Part shown: one piece after another, positions 1-6,559 of the stretch
How positions within the stretch are numbered: position 1 is the stretch's first letter
Layout: every line of letters begins with the position of its first letter
Assembly (NCBI GenBank): GCA_046076025.1
Contig: JBJTRF010000024.1
Location: 1 to 7,122 of the forward strand
Length of the DNA stretch: 7,122 nucleotides
Direction of reading: 5' to 3'
Source of the DNA: UBA668 sp046076025
GTDB lineage: Bacteria > Actinomycetota > Acidimicrobiia > Acidimicrobiales > Ilumatobacteraceae
Translations under genes and position numbers: made by a program
The notes under the pieces: model-generated
Seen by the model: only the letters and a program-made list of their open reading frames with translations
The model's database searches: none
What the model was told of the DNA's origin: nothing

Positions 1-30
1 TGGCGCTCTAACCAACTGAGTTATACGCCC
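1..30 (-). tRNA. tRNA gene, 5' part only (possibly tRNA-Val)
   Basis: The reverse complement of the first 30 bases reads as the start of a tRNA. It has a 7-nt acceptor strand GGGCGTA, TA at positions 8-9, a D arm ACTC-AGTTGGTTA-GAGC, G26, and the first three bases of the anticodon stem. The rest, including the anticodon, lies beyond the left edge, so the amino acid cannot be read. The combination GGGCGTA plus ATAACTCAG resembles bacterial and plastid tRNA-Val(GAC), and less closely tRNA-Ile; this identity is a guess from memory of family sequences. The first D-stem pair (A10 with C25) is a mismatch. The gene is transcribed leftwards, divergent from the GGDEF-EAL gene. Confidence 0.85.
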
Positions 31-47
31 GCTCGGTGCGACGCCGG

Positions 48-53
48 ATCGTA
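48..53 (-). promoter_or_regulatory. Candidate -10 element of the tRNA promoter
   Basis: On the minus strand TACGAT fits the actinobacterial TANNNT -10 consensus. It would place the transcription start near position 41, about 10 nt ahead of the mature tRNA 5' end, a normal leader length. No good -35 hexamer is visible 16-18 nt further upstream (about TGCGGA). The remaining DNA up to the GGDEF-EAL start (31-199) holds no other gene that I can support and no clear plus-strand promoter. Confidence 0.4.
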
Positions 54-186
54 GCAACGGCCATTGCGCCTTCCGCACCGCAGCGGCGACCACCTGCCAG
101 AATCAACGACGTCGCCGGACGCCGACCCCCACGACGCCGGCGGCGGCCGACCAAATGGCCGGGCGACCACGCGGCAGCGAGACGAC

Positions 187-194
187 GAGGAGGT
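187..194 (+). promoter_or_regulatory. Strong ribosome binding site that decides the GGDEF-EAL start
   Basis: GAGGAGGT is an essentially perfect Shine-Dalgarno sequence and ends 5 nt before a GTG codon at 200. The in-frame ATG at 155 has no comparable purine run upstream. The 15 codons between the two starts are Arg-rich and not part of any recognisable domain. The GTG at 200 is therefore preferred. Confidence 0.65.
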
Positions 195-199
195 GGGCG

Positions 200-1939
200 G
201 TGCAGCGACCGGGACGCAAGCGACGCGACGACGGCGATGCCATCGACCGCGACGCCGCCGAGCAGCTCCTCAGCGACGTCATCGAGTCGACCGCCACGCA
301 GGTGGCCATCGTCGGCGCCGACCTCGGCATCGTCACCGCCAATGCCCCGTTCAGGCAGGCCTTCGCGGGCGGCGCCGACCCGGCCGGGATGCCCCTCGAC
401 CTGCTCCACGGGCTCAGCTCGCCACAGGCCCGCGCCGACGTGCTGGGCGCGGTGCGCAGCACGATCGCCCACCGTGGCGACACCCTGTTCTTCCTCGATG
501 ACGCCAGCCCGCTGACCCGCCACTGGTGGGAGGTCTCGGTTGCCCCGCTGCCCTCCAACCCCGGTGCCGTGCTCCGCCTGCGCGACGTCACCGAACTGGT
601 CGAGGCCGCCCGCGTCTCGAGCGCCGGCCGAGGCCGCGATGCCGCCACCGGGCTGCTCGGGCACGAGGCACTCGAGCACGAGCTGGCATCGATGCTCGGC
701 GCCCGGAGCGGCCGCATGCCGTGCGCAGCCATCTTCCAGATCGACCAACTGGGCCTCGTCCGCGCTGCCCTCGGCGACCAGGGCGCCGCCGAACTGGTGC
801 AGCAGGTGGTGTCGACCGTGCGCCACTGCCTGCCGCCGCACGGCGAACTGGGCCGCATGGGCGAGGCGTTCGCCGCGGTCTTCGAGGCCGACTCCGACGT
901 CCATGCCGACGAGGTCCTCGCCGCCTGTCGCGATGCCGTTCGACAGCCAGTGTCGGTGCGCGGCCGCACGATGCGCGTCACCGCCTCGATTGGCTACGTC
1001 ACCGCCCAGTCTGGCAATCCGCTGCCGCCACCCGGTGCCCCCAGCGCGCTTGCAGCGATGCTCGCGAGTGCCGAGGCAGCACTCCGCGAGGCTGTCCGGC
1101 GCGGCGGCAGCCGCGCCGTGCGGCACGATGCGCTGCCGGGCGACTCCGCCGAGGCGACCCTGCAGCTCTGGAACGAGCTGCGCGCCGCCATCCAGTTCCG
1201 CCAGATGGAGGTGTGGTTCCAGCCGATCGTGCTGCTCGACACCCGCAGGCCGGTGGGCGCCGAGGCGCTGTCGCGCTGGCGGCATCCGCATCTCGGCGAC
1301 GTGGCCCCGGACGAGTTCATCCCGTCTGCCGAGCGCAACTCCGAGATCCTCAACATCGGCGCCTTCGTGCACGATCGGGCGACGCTGGTGGGCAGGTCGC
1401 TGCGCACCGACACCACCACGCGACTGCGCGACTTCCAGATCAGCATCAACGCCGCTGTCGAGGAACTCGCCTGGCCGCAGTTCGCCACGAGCCTGCTGTC
1501 GCGCATCGAGGCCAACGAGGCGCGTCCCGAGTGGTTCACCCTCGAGGTGCCCGAGCGCGCCGCCGAGCTCGGCGACGACATCTCCCGCCAGAACCTCGTT
1601 CTGCTCGCCCGGTCGGGGCTGACGCTGTCGCTCGACGGATGCGGCCGCAGCGCCTCGCTGCTGCCCTCACTCGTCGACCTCGGCCTTCAGCGGGTGAAGA
1701 TCGAGCGCTCGCTCATCTCCCAGCTCACCGCCGACAGCCGGGTCGACCGGGTGATCGCCGCTCTCGTCGGCCTCGCCACCGGCCTCGGCCTCGATGTCGT
1801 CGCCACCGGCGTCGAGACCGACGAGCAGGCCGACCGCCTCCGCCAGTTCGGGTGCCGCGCCGCCCAGCGCTACCTGTTCTCGCCGGCCGTACCCGAGCCC
1901 GACCTCGCCCCAGTCCTCCGGGATCTCGCCTCCACCTGA
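200..1939 (+). CDS. PAS-GGDEF-EAL protein with degenerate catalytic sites (cyclic-di-GMP sensor/receptor candidate)
   Basis: Soluble 579-residue protein with no membrane segment or signal peptide; residues are numbered from the GTG at 200 (594 aa from the ATG at 155). A basic N-terminus leads to a PAS fold (about 21-136, ending WWEVSVAPLP...LRDVTEL). The GGDEF domain starts with DAATGL (147-152), but the signature is reduced to RMGEAF (219-224): one residue is missing and the acidic catalytic pair is lost. No RxxD inhibitory site precedes it. The EAL domain (about 320-570) keeps E355 of EAL, N417, E449, D479, K500 and Q556 at family spacing. The second Asp of the DDFG loop is Gly480, KID is KIE, and the catalytic Glu of the AEGVE motif is Thr536. 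In active EAL phosphodiesterases the last position is essential, so loss of activity is inferred for both domains. It more likely binds nucleotide or a partner under PAS control. It stands alone, convergent with hemW. Confidence 0.9.
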   Translation: MQRPGRKRRDDGDAIDRDAAEQLLSDVIESTATQVAIVGADLGIVTANAPFRQAFAGGADPAGMPLDLLHGLSSPQARADVLGAVRSTIAHRGDTLFFLDDASPLTRHWWEVSVAPLPSNPGAVLRLRDVTELVEAARVSSAGRGRDAATGLLGHEALEHELASMLGARSGRMPCAAIFQIDQLGLVRAALGDQGAAELVQQVVSTVRHCLPPHGELGRMGEAFAAVFEADSDVHADEVLAACRDAVRQPVSVRGRTMRVTASIGYVTAQSGNPLPPPGAPSALAAMLASAEAALREAVRRGGSRAVRHDALPGDSAEATLQLWNELRAAIQFRQMEVWFQPIVLLDTRRPVGAEALSRWRHPHLGDVAPDEFIPSAERNSEILNIGAFVHDRATLVGRSLRTDTTTRLRDFQISINAAVEELAWPQFATSLLSRIEANEARPEWFTLEVPERAAELGDDISRQNLVLLARSGLTLSLDGCGRSASLLPSLVDLGLQRVKIERSLISQLTADSRVDRVIAALVGLATGLGLDVVATGVETDEQADRLRQFGCRAAQRYLFSPAVPEPDLAPVLRDLAST

Positions 1940-1969
1940 ACAGGCACCCGTCGCCACGAGCGCTTCGGC

Positions 1970-3028
1970 TCAGCGGATGCGGATGGCCACCTCGTTGGCG
2001 AGCAGGCGTCCGCCGCGGGTGAGCCTCACCCGGCCTTCCTCGACCACGACGAACGGTGCTACCTCGCCGAGATCGCCCTCAGCGAACGCGCTCGCCGGCA
2101 CGCCGTCGCGCATCCGCAGGGCTAGCTGCAGCCCCTCGATCCGACGCGTCTCGGCGTCGAGGTCCTCGCCCGCTGCCTCGGTGGACTCGCCAGCCTCGAC
2201 TGCGGCGATGTACCGGTCGGGCGTGCGGACGTTCCACCACCTGCGGCCGCTGCGATGGCTGTGCGCAGCTGCGCCGAAGCCGAGATAGTCGCCCTGCTGC
2301 CAATACAGGACGTTGTGTCGGCACTCCTCGCCCGGCAGCGCCCAGTTGCTCACCTCGTAGTTCGCGAGGCCCGCCCGTTCGAGCAGCTCGTCTGCCATCT
2401 CGTACTTGTCGGCGAGGTCGTCGTCGTCGGGATGGCGCTCGGGACTCGCGGCGAGCGGCGTGCCCGCCTCGACGGTGAGCGCATAGGCCGACACGTGCGA
2501 GGGCGAGAGCAGGAGCGCGAGCTCGATGGTCGCCCTCCAGTCGGAGAGCGACTCTCCCACTGCCCCGAAGATGAGATCCAGGTTCACCCGCTCGATGCCG
2601 GCACGGCGCACGGCGCGCACGGCCTCGCCGACATTGGACGGCGTGTGGTGGCGGCCGAGCGAGGCCAGCACATGCGGCACCATCGACTGCACGCCGAGGC
2701 TGATGCGGTTGACGCCGGCGGCGGCCAGTGCAGCGGCAAGCGAATCGCTGACGTCGTCGGGATTGCACTCGACCGTCACCTCCGCCCCACCGGCCAGCGG
2801 AATCGAGCGGAGCACTGCGCCGAGCGCCTCGGGATCGACCGCCGACGGCGTGCCTCCGCCGACGAACACGCTGGTTGCCGGGGGCATTCCCGATCGCTCG
2901 ATGTCGCGCTGCAGCGCTCGGAGGTAGTCGTCGTGCAGGTGGTGACGATCGGTCCACGTCGCGAAGGCGCAGTAGTCGCAGCGCCGAGCGCAGAACGGGA
3001 TGTGGAGATAGACCCCGAAGGCGGTCAT
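1970..3028 (-). CDS. hemW: HemW, radical SAM heme-handling protein (coproporphyrinogen III oxidase-like)
   Basis: 352-residue cytoplasmic radical SAM protein. Cys13, Cys17 and Cys20 form CxxxCxxC followed by A-F, the [4Fe-4S]-binding motif of HemW; true HemN has a fourth Cys at that site. GGGTPS (57-62) and ECNPD (87-91) are the usual SAM-contact motifs. HNVLYW (238-243) is the HNxxYW motif linked to heme binding in HemW. The family is known to bind heme and is proposed to deliver it to respiratory enzymes, rather than oxidise coproporphyrinogen; older annotations as oxygen-independent oxidase are misleading. The ATG at 3028 is chosen because family similarity starts there (MTAFGVYLHIPFC); the open frame continues upstream but that part is bldD DNA in another frame. 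No clear Shine-Dalgarno is visible. It lies 40 nt after bldD on the same strand and is probably co-transcribed. In many actinobacteria hemW sits before hrcA instead. Confidence 0.93.
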   Translation of the reverse strand: MTAFGVYLHIPFCARRCDYCAFATWTDRHHLHDDYLRALQRDIERSGMPPATSVFVGGGTPSAVDPEALGAVLRSIPLAGGAEVTVECNPDDVSDSLAAALAAAGVNRISLGVQSMVPHVLASLGRHHTPSNVGEAVRAVRRAGIERVNLDLIFGAVGESLSDWRATIELALLLSPSHVSAYALTVEAGTPLAASPERHPDDDDLADKYEMADELLERAGLANYEVSNWALPGEECRHNVLYWQQGDYLGFGAAAHSHRSGRRWWNVRTPDRYIAAVEAGESTEAAGEDLDAETRRIEGLQLALRMRDGVPASAFAEGDLGEVAPFVVVEEGRVRLTRGGRLLANEVAIRIR

Positions 3029-3046
3029 GTCGGGGATGCTGCCACG

Positions 3047-3068
3047 ACGCGCCGGGCGCGTGCGCGCC
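3047..3068 (-). repeat. Two overlapping GC inverted repeats between bldD and hemW
   Basis: The 40-nt gap after the bldD stop holds two perfect inverted repeats that share a segment. At 3047-3061, ACGCGC and GCGCGT flank a 3-nt CGG loop. At 3055-3068, GGCGC and GCGCC flank a 4-nt loop. Only one can form at a time in RNA. There is no T-run on either side, so this is not a standard intrinsic terminator. It could protect the bldD 3' end or modulate read-through into hemW, but chance in GC-rich DNA is also possible. Confidence 0.45.
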
Positions 3069-3581
3069 TCAGGGCCGGTACAGAAGGTCGAGGGCGTCGA
3101 GCCGCTGGCCGACCTGGTCGACCGGCACGTCGAGCATCGCCGCAATCGCCCTCGTGTCGTCGCCGCGAACCGTGATGACCTTGCCGTTGAAGTCCTGCCG
3201 CTGGAGCTGGATCATCTTCAGGAACCTGGTGAGCATCTCGAAGGGCTGGCCGCTCAGCTGGCTGAGCTTCAGCAGGTCGACCGCCAGCTTCTTGCTGGCC
3301 GCAGCCGCCGCCTCCGCCTCGCCGGCAGCCTCGACGGCCTCGCGAGGGAGCAGCTGGTCGACCGGGACGTTGTAGAACTTGGCGAGTCGCTCGAGGCGGG
3401 GCACCGAGATCGCCCGCTCGCCGCGCTCGTAGGCGCCGAGCACCGATGCCTTGAACTCCTCGGCCGAGTTCGCCTCGACCTCCTGCAGCGACAGGCGCTT
3501 CTGGCGGCGGATGACGCGGAGGCGTTCGCCCACGCTGCGGCTGTAGGGCGAAGAGGATGCGTCCTCGTCGAATTCGCGCAT
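3069..3581 (-). CDS. bldD: BldD-family transcriptional regulator with cyclic-di-GMP-binding signature
   Basis: 170-residue DNA-binding protein, close to the length of Streptomyces BldD (about 167). An acidic N-terminal tail (1-15) precedes an XRE-type helix-turn-helix (about 17-78) with the BldD-like core SVLGAYERGERAISV (46-60) and FYNVPVDQLLP. An Ala/Glu-rich linker (80-97) joins it to a C-terminal domain with KLAVDLLKL and the block QRQDFNGKVITVRGDD. This contains R128-Q-D130, eight residues, then R139-G-D-D142, an exact RxD-x8-RxxD signature. In Streptomyces BldD this motif holds a cyclic-di-GMP tetramer that joins two C-terminal domains and activates DNA binding at developmental promoters. 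Binding here is inferred from the motif. The ATG at 3581 follows AGGAG (3595-3591) at 9 nt. The gene has its own 131-nt upstream gap after rsmE and precedes hemW by 40 nt. The regulon and any developmental role in this organism are unknown. Confidence 0.88.
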   Translation of the reverse strand: MREFDEDASSSPYSRSVGERLRVIRRQKRLSLQEVEANSAEEFKASVLGAYERGERAISVPRLERLAKFYNVPVDQLLPREAVEAAGEAEAAAAASKKLAVDLLKLSQLSGQPFEMLTRFLKMIQLQRQDFNGKVITVRGDDTRAIAAMLDVPVDQVGQRLDALDLLYRP

Positions 3582-3630
3582 GCCGGTGATCTCCTGCTCG
3601 TGATGGGTCGTTCGGCCTATCCCAGTTCAA

Positions 3631-3636
3631 ATAATG
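3631..3636 (-). promoter_or_regulatory. Candidate promoter region of bldD (AT-rich patch)
   Basis: The gap between the bldD start and the rsmE stop (3582-3712) contains the only AT-rich stretch in this part of the window, around 3625-3636. On the minus strand it reads CATTAT, a possible -10 that would give a 5' leader of roughly 40 nt. I see no convincing -35 hexamer. Streptomyces bldD represses itself, but I found no clear BldD box here. Confidence 0.3.
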
Positions 3637-3712
3637 GCACACCCCGATGCCGGATTCTTGCCACAGAGTGGCCAACTCTCACTCAGCGCGTCAGGAGCGA
3701 TACCGCGGTGAC

Positions 3713-4408
3713 TCAACGAGTGGTGTCGGCCGCCATCACCACGGCAGCGGCGACGACCGCTGCCGTCTCGACTCGCAGCACCGTCGAGCCGAGCGAGACC
3801 GTCTCGGCGCCAGCGGTGGCTGCAGCGGCCCGCTCCTCAGGCGACCACCCGCCCTCCGGCCCGATGAGCAGCGGCCCGTGCACGGACACACTTACCAGCG
3901 GCCGGCCGTCGGGATCGGCGACCGCTGCGCCTGGCTCGCCAAGCAGCACCGAGCATGGCAGCGGGCCGTCGATGACGGGCAGCCGCGTCCGCCTGCTCTG
4001 CGCAGCCGCCTCACGGGCGATGCGCGCCAGTCGCTCGAGTTGCCGCCCTGCCCGCTCGGCATCCCACCTGACGACGCCGTAGGCGGCCTCGAGCAGGACG
4101 ATCCGCTGCACCCCCACCTCGGTGAGCTTCTGCACCATCCAGTCGAGGCGATCTCCCTTCGGCATCGCAGCGGCGATCGTGCACGGCCGTGCCGGCCCGT
4201 CGTCGGCGATCTCGCCGGCAGCCTCGATCGTGCCGCCGCGCATGACGCACCGCCGCCAGCGGCCCTGGCCGTCGCTCGCCGAGACCGCGTCACCGTCTCG
4301 CAATCGGAGGACTCGCACGAGGTGGTGCTCGTCGCCGGGCTCGAGGAACGGCGCGTCGAGCGACGCAACGAAGACGTGCGCTGCGCTGCCGCGCAGGTCG
4401 CGGTGCAC
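3713..4408 (-). CDS. rsmE: RsmE, 16S rRNA (uracil-1498-N3)-methyltransferase
   Basis: 231-residue SPOUT-class enzyme that methylates U1498 of 16S rRNA with S-adenosylmethionine. An N-terminal PUA-like RNA-binding part (about 1-72) contains HHLVRVLRLRDGD. The trefoil-knot catalytic domain follows, with KGDRLDWMVQKLTEVGV (84-100), REAAAQSRR (132-140), LLIGPEGGWSPEE (180-192) and LGSTVLRVETA (206-216). The knot motif has Thr where proteobacterial enzymes have Arg (LGxRILR); Ser or Thr there is usual in actinobacteria as far as I recall. The start is a GTG 9 nt after the dnaJ stop with only a weak Shine-Dalgarno (AGTGAG), so translation is probably coupled to dnaJ. Position directly after hrcA-dnaJ is the conserved arrangement in many bacteria and supports the call. 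Confidence 0.95.
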   Translation of the reverse strand: MHRDLRGSAAHVFVASLDAPFLEPGDEHHLVRVLRLRDGDAVSASDGQGRWRRCVMRGGTIEAAGEIADDGPARPCTIAAAMPKGDRLDWMVQKLTEVGVQRIVLLEAAYGVVRWDAERAGRQLERLARIAREAAAQSRRTRLPVIDGPLPCSVLLGEPGAAVADPDGRPLVSVSVHGPLLIGPEGGWSPEERAAAATAGAETVSLGSTVLRVETAAVVAAAVVMAADTTR

Positions 4409-4417
4409 GTCAGCGGC

Positions 4418-5530
4418 TCACTGGAATGCCGACTTGATGCGTGCCAGCAGGCCCTGGTCGGGCTGGACCTCCTCGCCGCGGCCCACTGCGAACGCGCGGA
4501 GCAACTCGACCTCGGCGTCGGTGAGCGAGGTGGGCACCTGCACCTCGACCCTCACGCGCAGGTCGCCTCGTCCCCTGCCCTGCAGTCGTGGCACGCCGCG
4601 GCTGCGCAGCACGAACTCGCGGCCGTGCTGCGTGCCGGCCGGCACGACGATGTTCTCGTCGCCGTCGAGCGTCGGCAGCGTGAAGCGTGCCCCGAGGGCC
4701 GCCTGGGCGATCGACACCGGCAGCGAGGTCACGAGGTCGTCGCCCTCCCGCTCGTAGCGATCGTGCGGCGCGACGCGCACGTGCACGTAGAGGTCGCCGG
4801 TCCCGCCGCCGCGGGGACCAACGGCGCCGCGGCCAGTGAGCCGCAGCGTCGAGCCGGTGTCGACCCCCTGGGGCACGTCGACCTGGTACGACTTCTCGGT
4901 GATCACGCGGCCCTCGCCGCGGCACCCCGAGCATGGCGTCACCACCACCTTGCCGAGTCCGCCGCACCGCGAGCATGCCGAGGTGGTGACCATCTGGCCG
5001 AGCATGCTCTGGCGCACGCGCTGCACCTGCCCCCGCCCGTTGCAGTCGCTGCACGTGACTGGCTCGGTTCCCTGCCCCGCACCCGAGCCGCCGCAGTCGT
5101 CGCACCGCACCGCCGTGCGCACCGCCACCGGAATAGTGTCGCCGAACACCGCCTGCACGAAGGAAATGTCGGCGACGACCTCGAGGTCCTGGCCCCGCGG
5201 CGGGCCTGCCGGCCCGCGGCTCGAGCCGAAGGGACTCCCGCCGCCGAAGAAGGCGTCGAAGATGTCGCCGAGTCCGCCGCCGAACATGTCGCCGGGGCCC
5301 GCGCCCGCACCGCCGATGCCCTGCTCGCCGAAGCGGTCGTAGCGTGCGCGCTGCTCGGGATCACTCAGCACCTCGTAGGCGCGAGCCACCTGCTTGAACC
5401 GCTCCTCTGCCTCGGGATCGCCGGGGTTCGCATCGGGATGGAGCGACCGCGCGAGTTGCCGGTAGGCGCGCTTGATCTCGTCGGCGCTGGCCGATCTCGA
5501 CACGCCGAGCAGTTCGTAGAAGTCGGCCAT
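4418..5530 (-). CDS. dnaJ: DnaJ, type I Hsp40 co-chaperone
   Basis: 370-residue cytoplasmic co-chaperone that stimulates the DnaK ATPase and delivers unfolded clients. The domain order is that of type I proteins: J domain (1-67) with HPD at 31-33, a short Gly/Phe region (about 71-112), a zinc-binding domain with four intact CxxCxGxG repeats (143-150, 160-167, 186-193, 200-207), then the two substrate-binding beta domains and a C-terminal dimerisation stretch. Length is typical (about 375). The ATG at 5530 overlaps the hrcA stop by one base (TGATG), with GAGGG (5541-5537) placed 6 nt upstream. Linkage to hrcA and not to dnaK-grpE suggests the paralogue often called DnaJ2 in actinobacteria; whether a second dnaJ exists elsewhere cannot be seen. 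The open frame runs further upstream, but that part is hrcA DNA. Confidence 0.97.
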   Translation of the reverse strand: MADFYELLGVSRSASADEIKRAYRQLARSLHPDANPGDPEAEERFKQVARAYEVLSDPEQRARYDRFGEQGIGGAGAGPGDMFGGGLGDIFDAFFGGGSPFGSSRGPAGPPRGQDLEVVADISFVQAVFGDTIPVAVRTAVRCDDCGGSGAGQGTEPVTCSDCNGRGQVQRVRQSMLGQMVTTSACSRCGGLGKVVVTPCSGCRGEGRVITEKSYQVDVPQGVDTGSTLRLTGRGAVGPRGGGTGDLYVHVRVAPHDRYEREGDDLVTSLPVSIAQAALGARFTLPTLDGDENIVVPAGTQHGREFVLRSRGVPRLQGRGRGDLRVRVEVQVPTSLTDAEVELLRAFAVGRGEEVQPDQGLLARIKSAFQ

Positions 5531-6525
5531 CACGAGCCCTCGCCCAGTCGGCGGCTGAGCCGGTCGCTGACCACCTCGACGGTGGCAAGGGCCTGCGGGT
5601 AGTCCATCCGCGTCGGCCCGAGTACGCCGACCGTGCCCACCTGCTCGCCGTCGACGACGACGGGCTTCACCACGACAGAGCATGACGCGAGCGGCTCGAT
5701 GCCGTGCTCGGCGCCGATGGCCACGCTGAGCCCGCGGTCGAGGATCGACCGCACGAGCGACACGATGACGTACTGCTGCTCGAGCGCGTGCAGCACCGTG
5801 CGCACCGTGTCGACGGCGTCGAATGCCGTGGCCATCGACGCTGCGCCGCCGACGAACACGGGCTCGTCGACGCCGACCGTGGTCAGCGATCGCAGCGCGG
5901 CGTCGCACACTGCGTCGACCTCGCGGTCGCCGCTCGGCCGTAGGCGCTCGACGGTGAGCGCTGCGCCGCCGAGGCAGGCCTGCAGATGTGCGGATGCCGC
6001 AGCGAGTCGCACCTCGGAGACCTCGCCCTGCAGGTCGAAGGTGCTGCTCTCGATCGAGCCGTTCGACAGCACGACCACCGCCGTCGCCGTGCGGCCGGCG
6101 AGGCCGACCACCTGGGCCGACCGGACGACTGCCGTCTCGTGGCGCGGCCCCACGACCACCGCCGCATGGCGAGTGACCTGCGCCAGCAGGTTCGAGGTCT
6201 GGTGCAGCATCTCTTCCAGCCGACCGTGGGCCGAGTCAAAGAACTCGCCGACGCGCTGCTGGGCGACCGTATCGAGGCGACCCGGCGCCGCCACGTGGTC
6301 GACGAAGAAGCGGTAGCCCTTGTCGGTGGGGATGCGTCCCGCCGACGTGTGCGGCTGGACCAGGTAGCCCTCCTGCTCGAGCACTGCCATCTCGTTGCGG
6401 ACCGTGGCCGAGCTGACCTTCACGCCGGGTGCGCTGGCGACGTGCGTGGAGCCGACCGGCTGGGCGGTGGCGATGTACTCCTGTACCACCGCCCGCAGGA
6501 TCGCCGCCTTGCGATCGTCGAGCAT
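5530..6525 (-). CDS. hrcA: HrcA, heat-inducible transcription repressor
   Basis: 331-residue repressor of class I heat-shock genes, which binds CIRCE operators and is kept active by GroEL in well-studied species. The N-terminal winged helix (1-78) contains ATVRNEMAVLE (40-50) and QPHTSAGRIPTDKGYRFFVD (57-76), hallmarks of the family. A GAF-like middle domain and the C-terminal block IGAEHGIEPLASCSVV (270-285) with VLGPTRMDYPQAL (301-313) complete the protein; length is normal (about 340). Two adjacent start codons exist, GTG at 6528 and ATG at 6525. The ATG is preferred because GGAGG then sits 5 nt away instead of 2. It is the first gene of the hrcA-dnaJ-rsmE run, and a CIRCE-like repeat lies 34 nt upstream, so autorepression is likely. 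Confidence 0.97.
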   Translation of the reverse strand: MLDDRKAAILRAVVQEYIATAQPVGSTHVASAPGVKVSSATVRNEMAVLEQEGYLVQPHTSAGRIPTDKGYRFFVDHVAAPGRLDTVAQQRVGEFFDSAHGRLEEMLHQTSNLLAQVTRHAAVVVGPRHETAVVRSAQVVGLAGRTATAVVVLSNGSIESSTFDLQGEVSEVRLAAASAHLQACLGGAALTVERLRPSGDREVDAVCDAALRSLTTVGVDEPVFVGGAASMATAFDAVDTVRTVLHALEQQYVIVSLVRSILDRGLSVAIGAEHGIEPLASCSVVVKPVVVDGEQVGTVGVLGPTRMDYPQALATVEVVSDRLSRRLGEGS

Positions 6526-6528
6526 CAC

Positions 6529-6535
6529 TTCCTCC
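6529..6535 (-). promoter_or_regulatory. Ribosome binding site of hrcA
   Basis: On the minus strand GGAGGAA directly precedes the GTG/ATG start pair of hrcA. Spacing from GGAGG is 5 nt to the ATG at 6525 and only 2 nt to the GTG at 6528, which favours the ATG. Confidence 0.7.
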
Positions 6536-6559
6536 AGCGGATCTCAGGGATCACGTCGT

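Noticed and set aside
8..1372. A 454-codon minus-strand open frame opposite the GGDEF-EAL gene, running into the tRNA
   Set aside because: It is low-complexity Gly/Ala/Arg/His sequence without motifs, overlaps the tRNA gene, and mirrors a clear PAS-GGDEF-EAL coding frame.
1958..1971. Small hairpin GAGC-GCTTCG-GCTC between the convergent stops of the GGDEF-EAL gene and hemW
   Set aside because: The stem is only 4 bp and overlaps the hemW stop codon, with no T-run on either strand. It is too weak to call a terminator, although some bidirectional termination is expected here.
2255..3175. A 306-codon plus-strand open frame opposite hemW
   Set aside because: No recognisable motif. It is antisense to hemW, whose radical SAM and HNxxYW motifs are unambiguous.
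3666..3684. Inverted repeat GAGTG-N9-CACTC in the bldD upstream gap, with spacing like CIRCE
   Set aside because: The arms are only 5 bp and in the opposite orientation to CIRCE (GCACTC-N9-GAGTGC), and pairing does not extend outward. Probably chance.
3702..3709. Palindrome ACCGCGGT near the rsmE stop as a possible BldD box
   Set aside because: The spacing between the AC and GT halves is one base short of the BldD consensus, and 8-bp GC palindromes are common in such DNA.
3647..5602. A 651-codon open frame on the plus strand opposite rsmE, dnaJ and the end of hrcA
   Set aside because: Its translation is His/Arg/Ala-rich with no recognisable domain and it lies antisense to well-supported conserved genes. 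Long antisense frames are expected in GC-rich DNA because stop codons are rare there.
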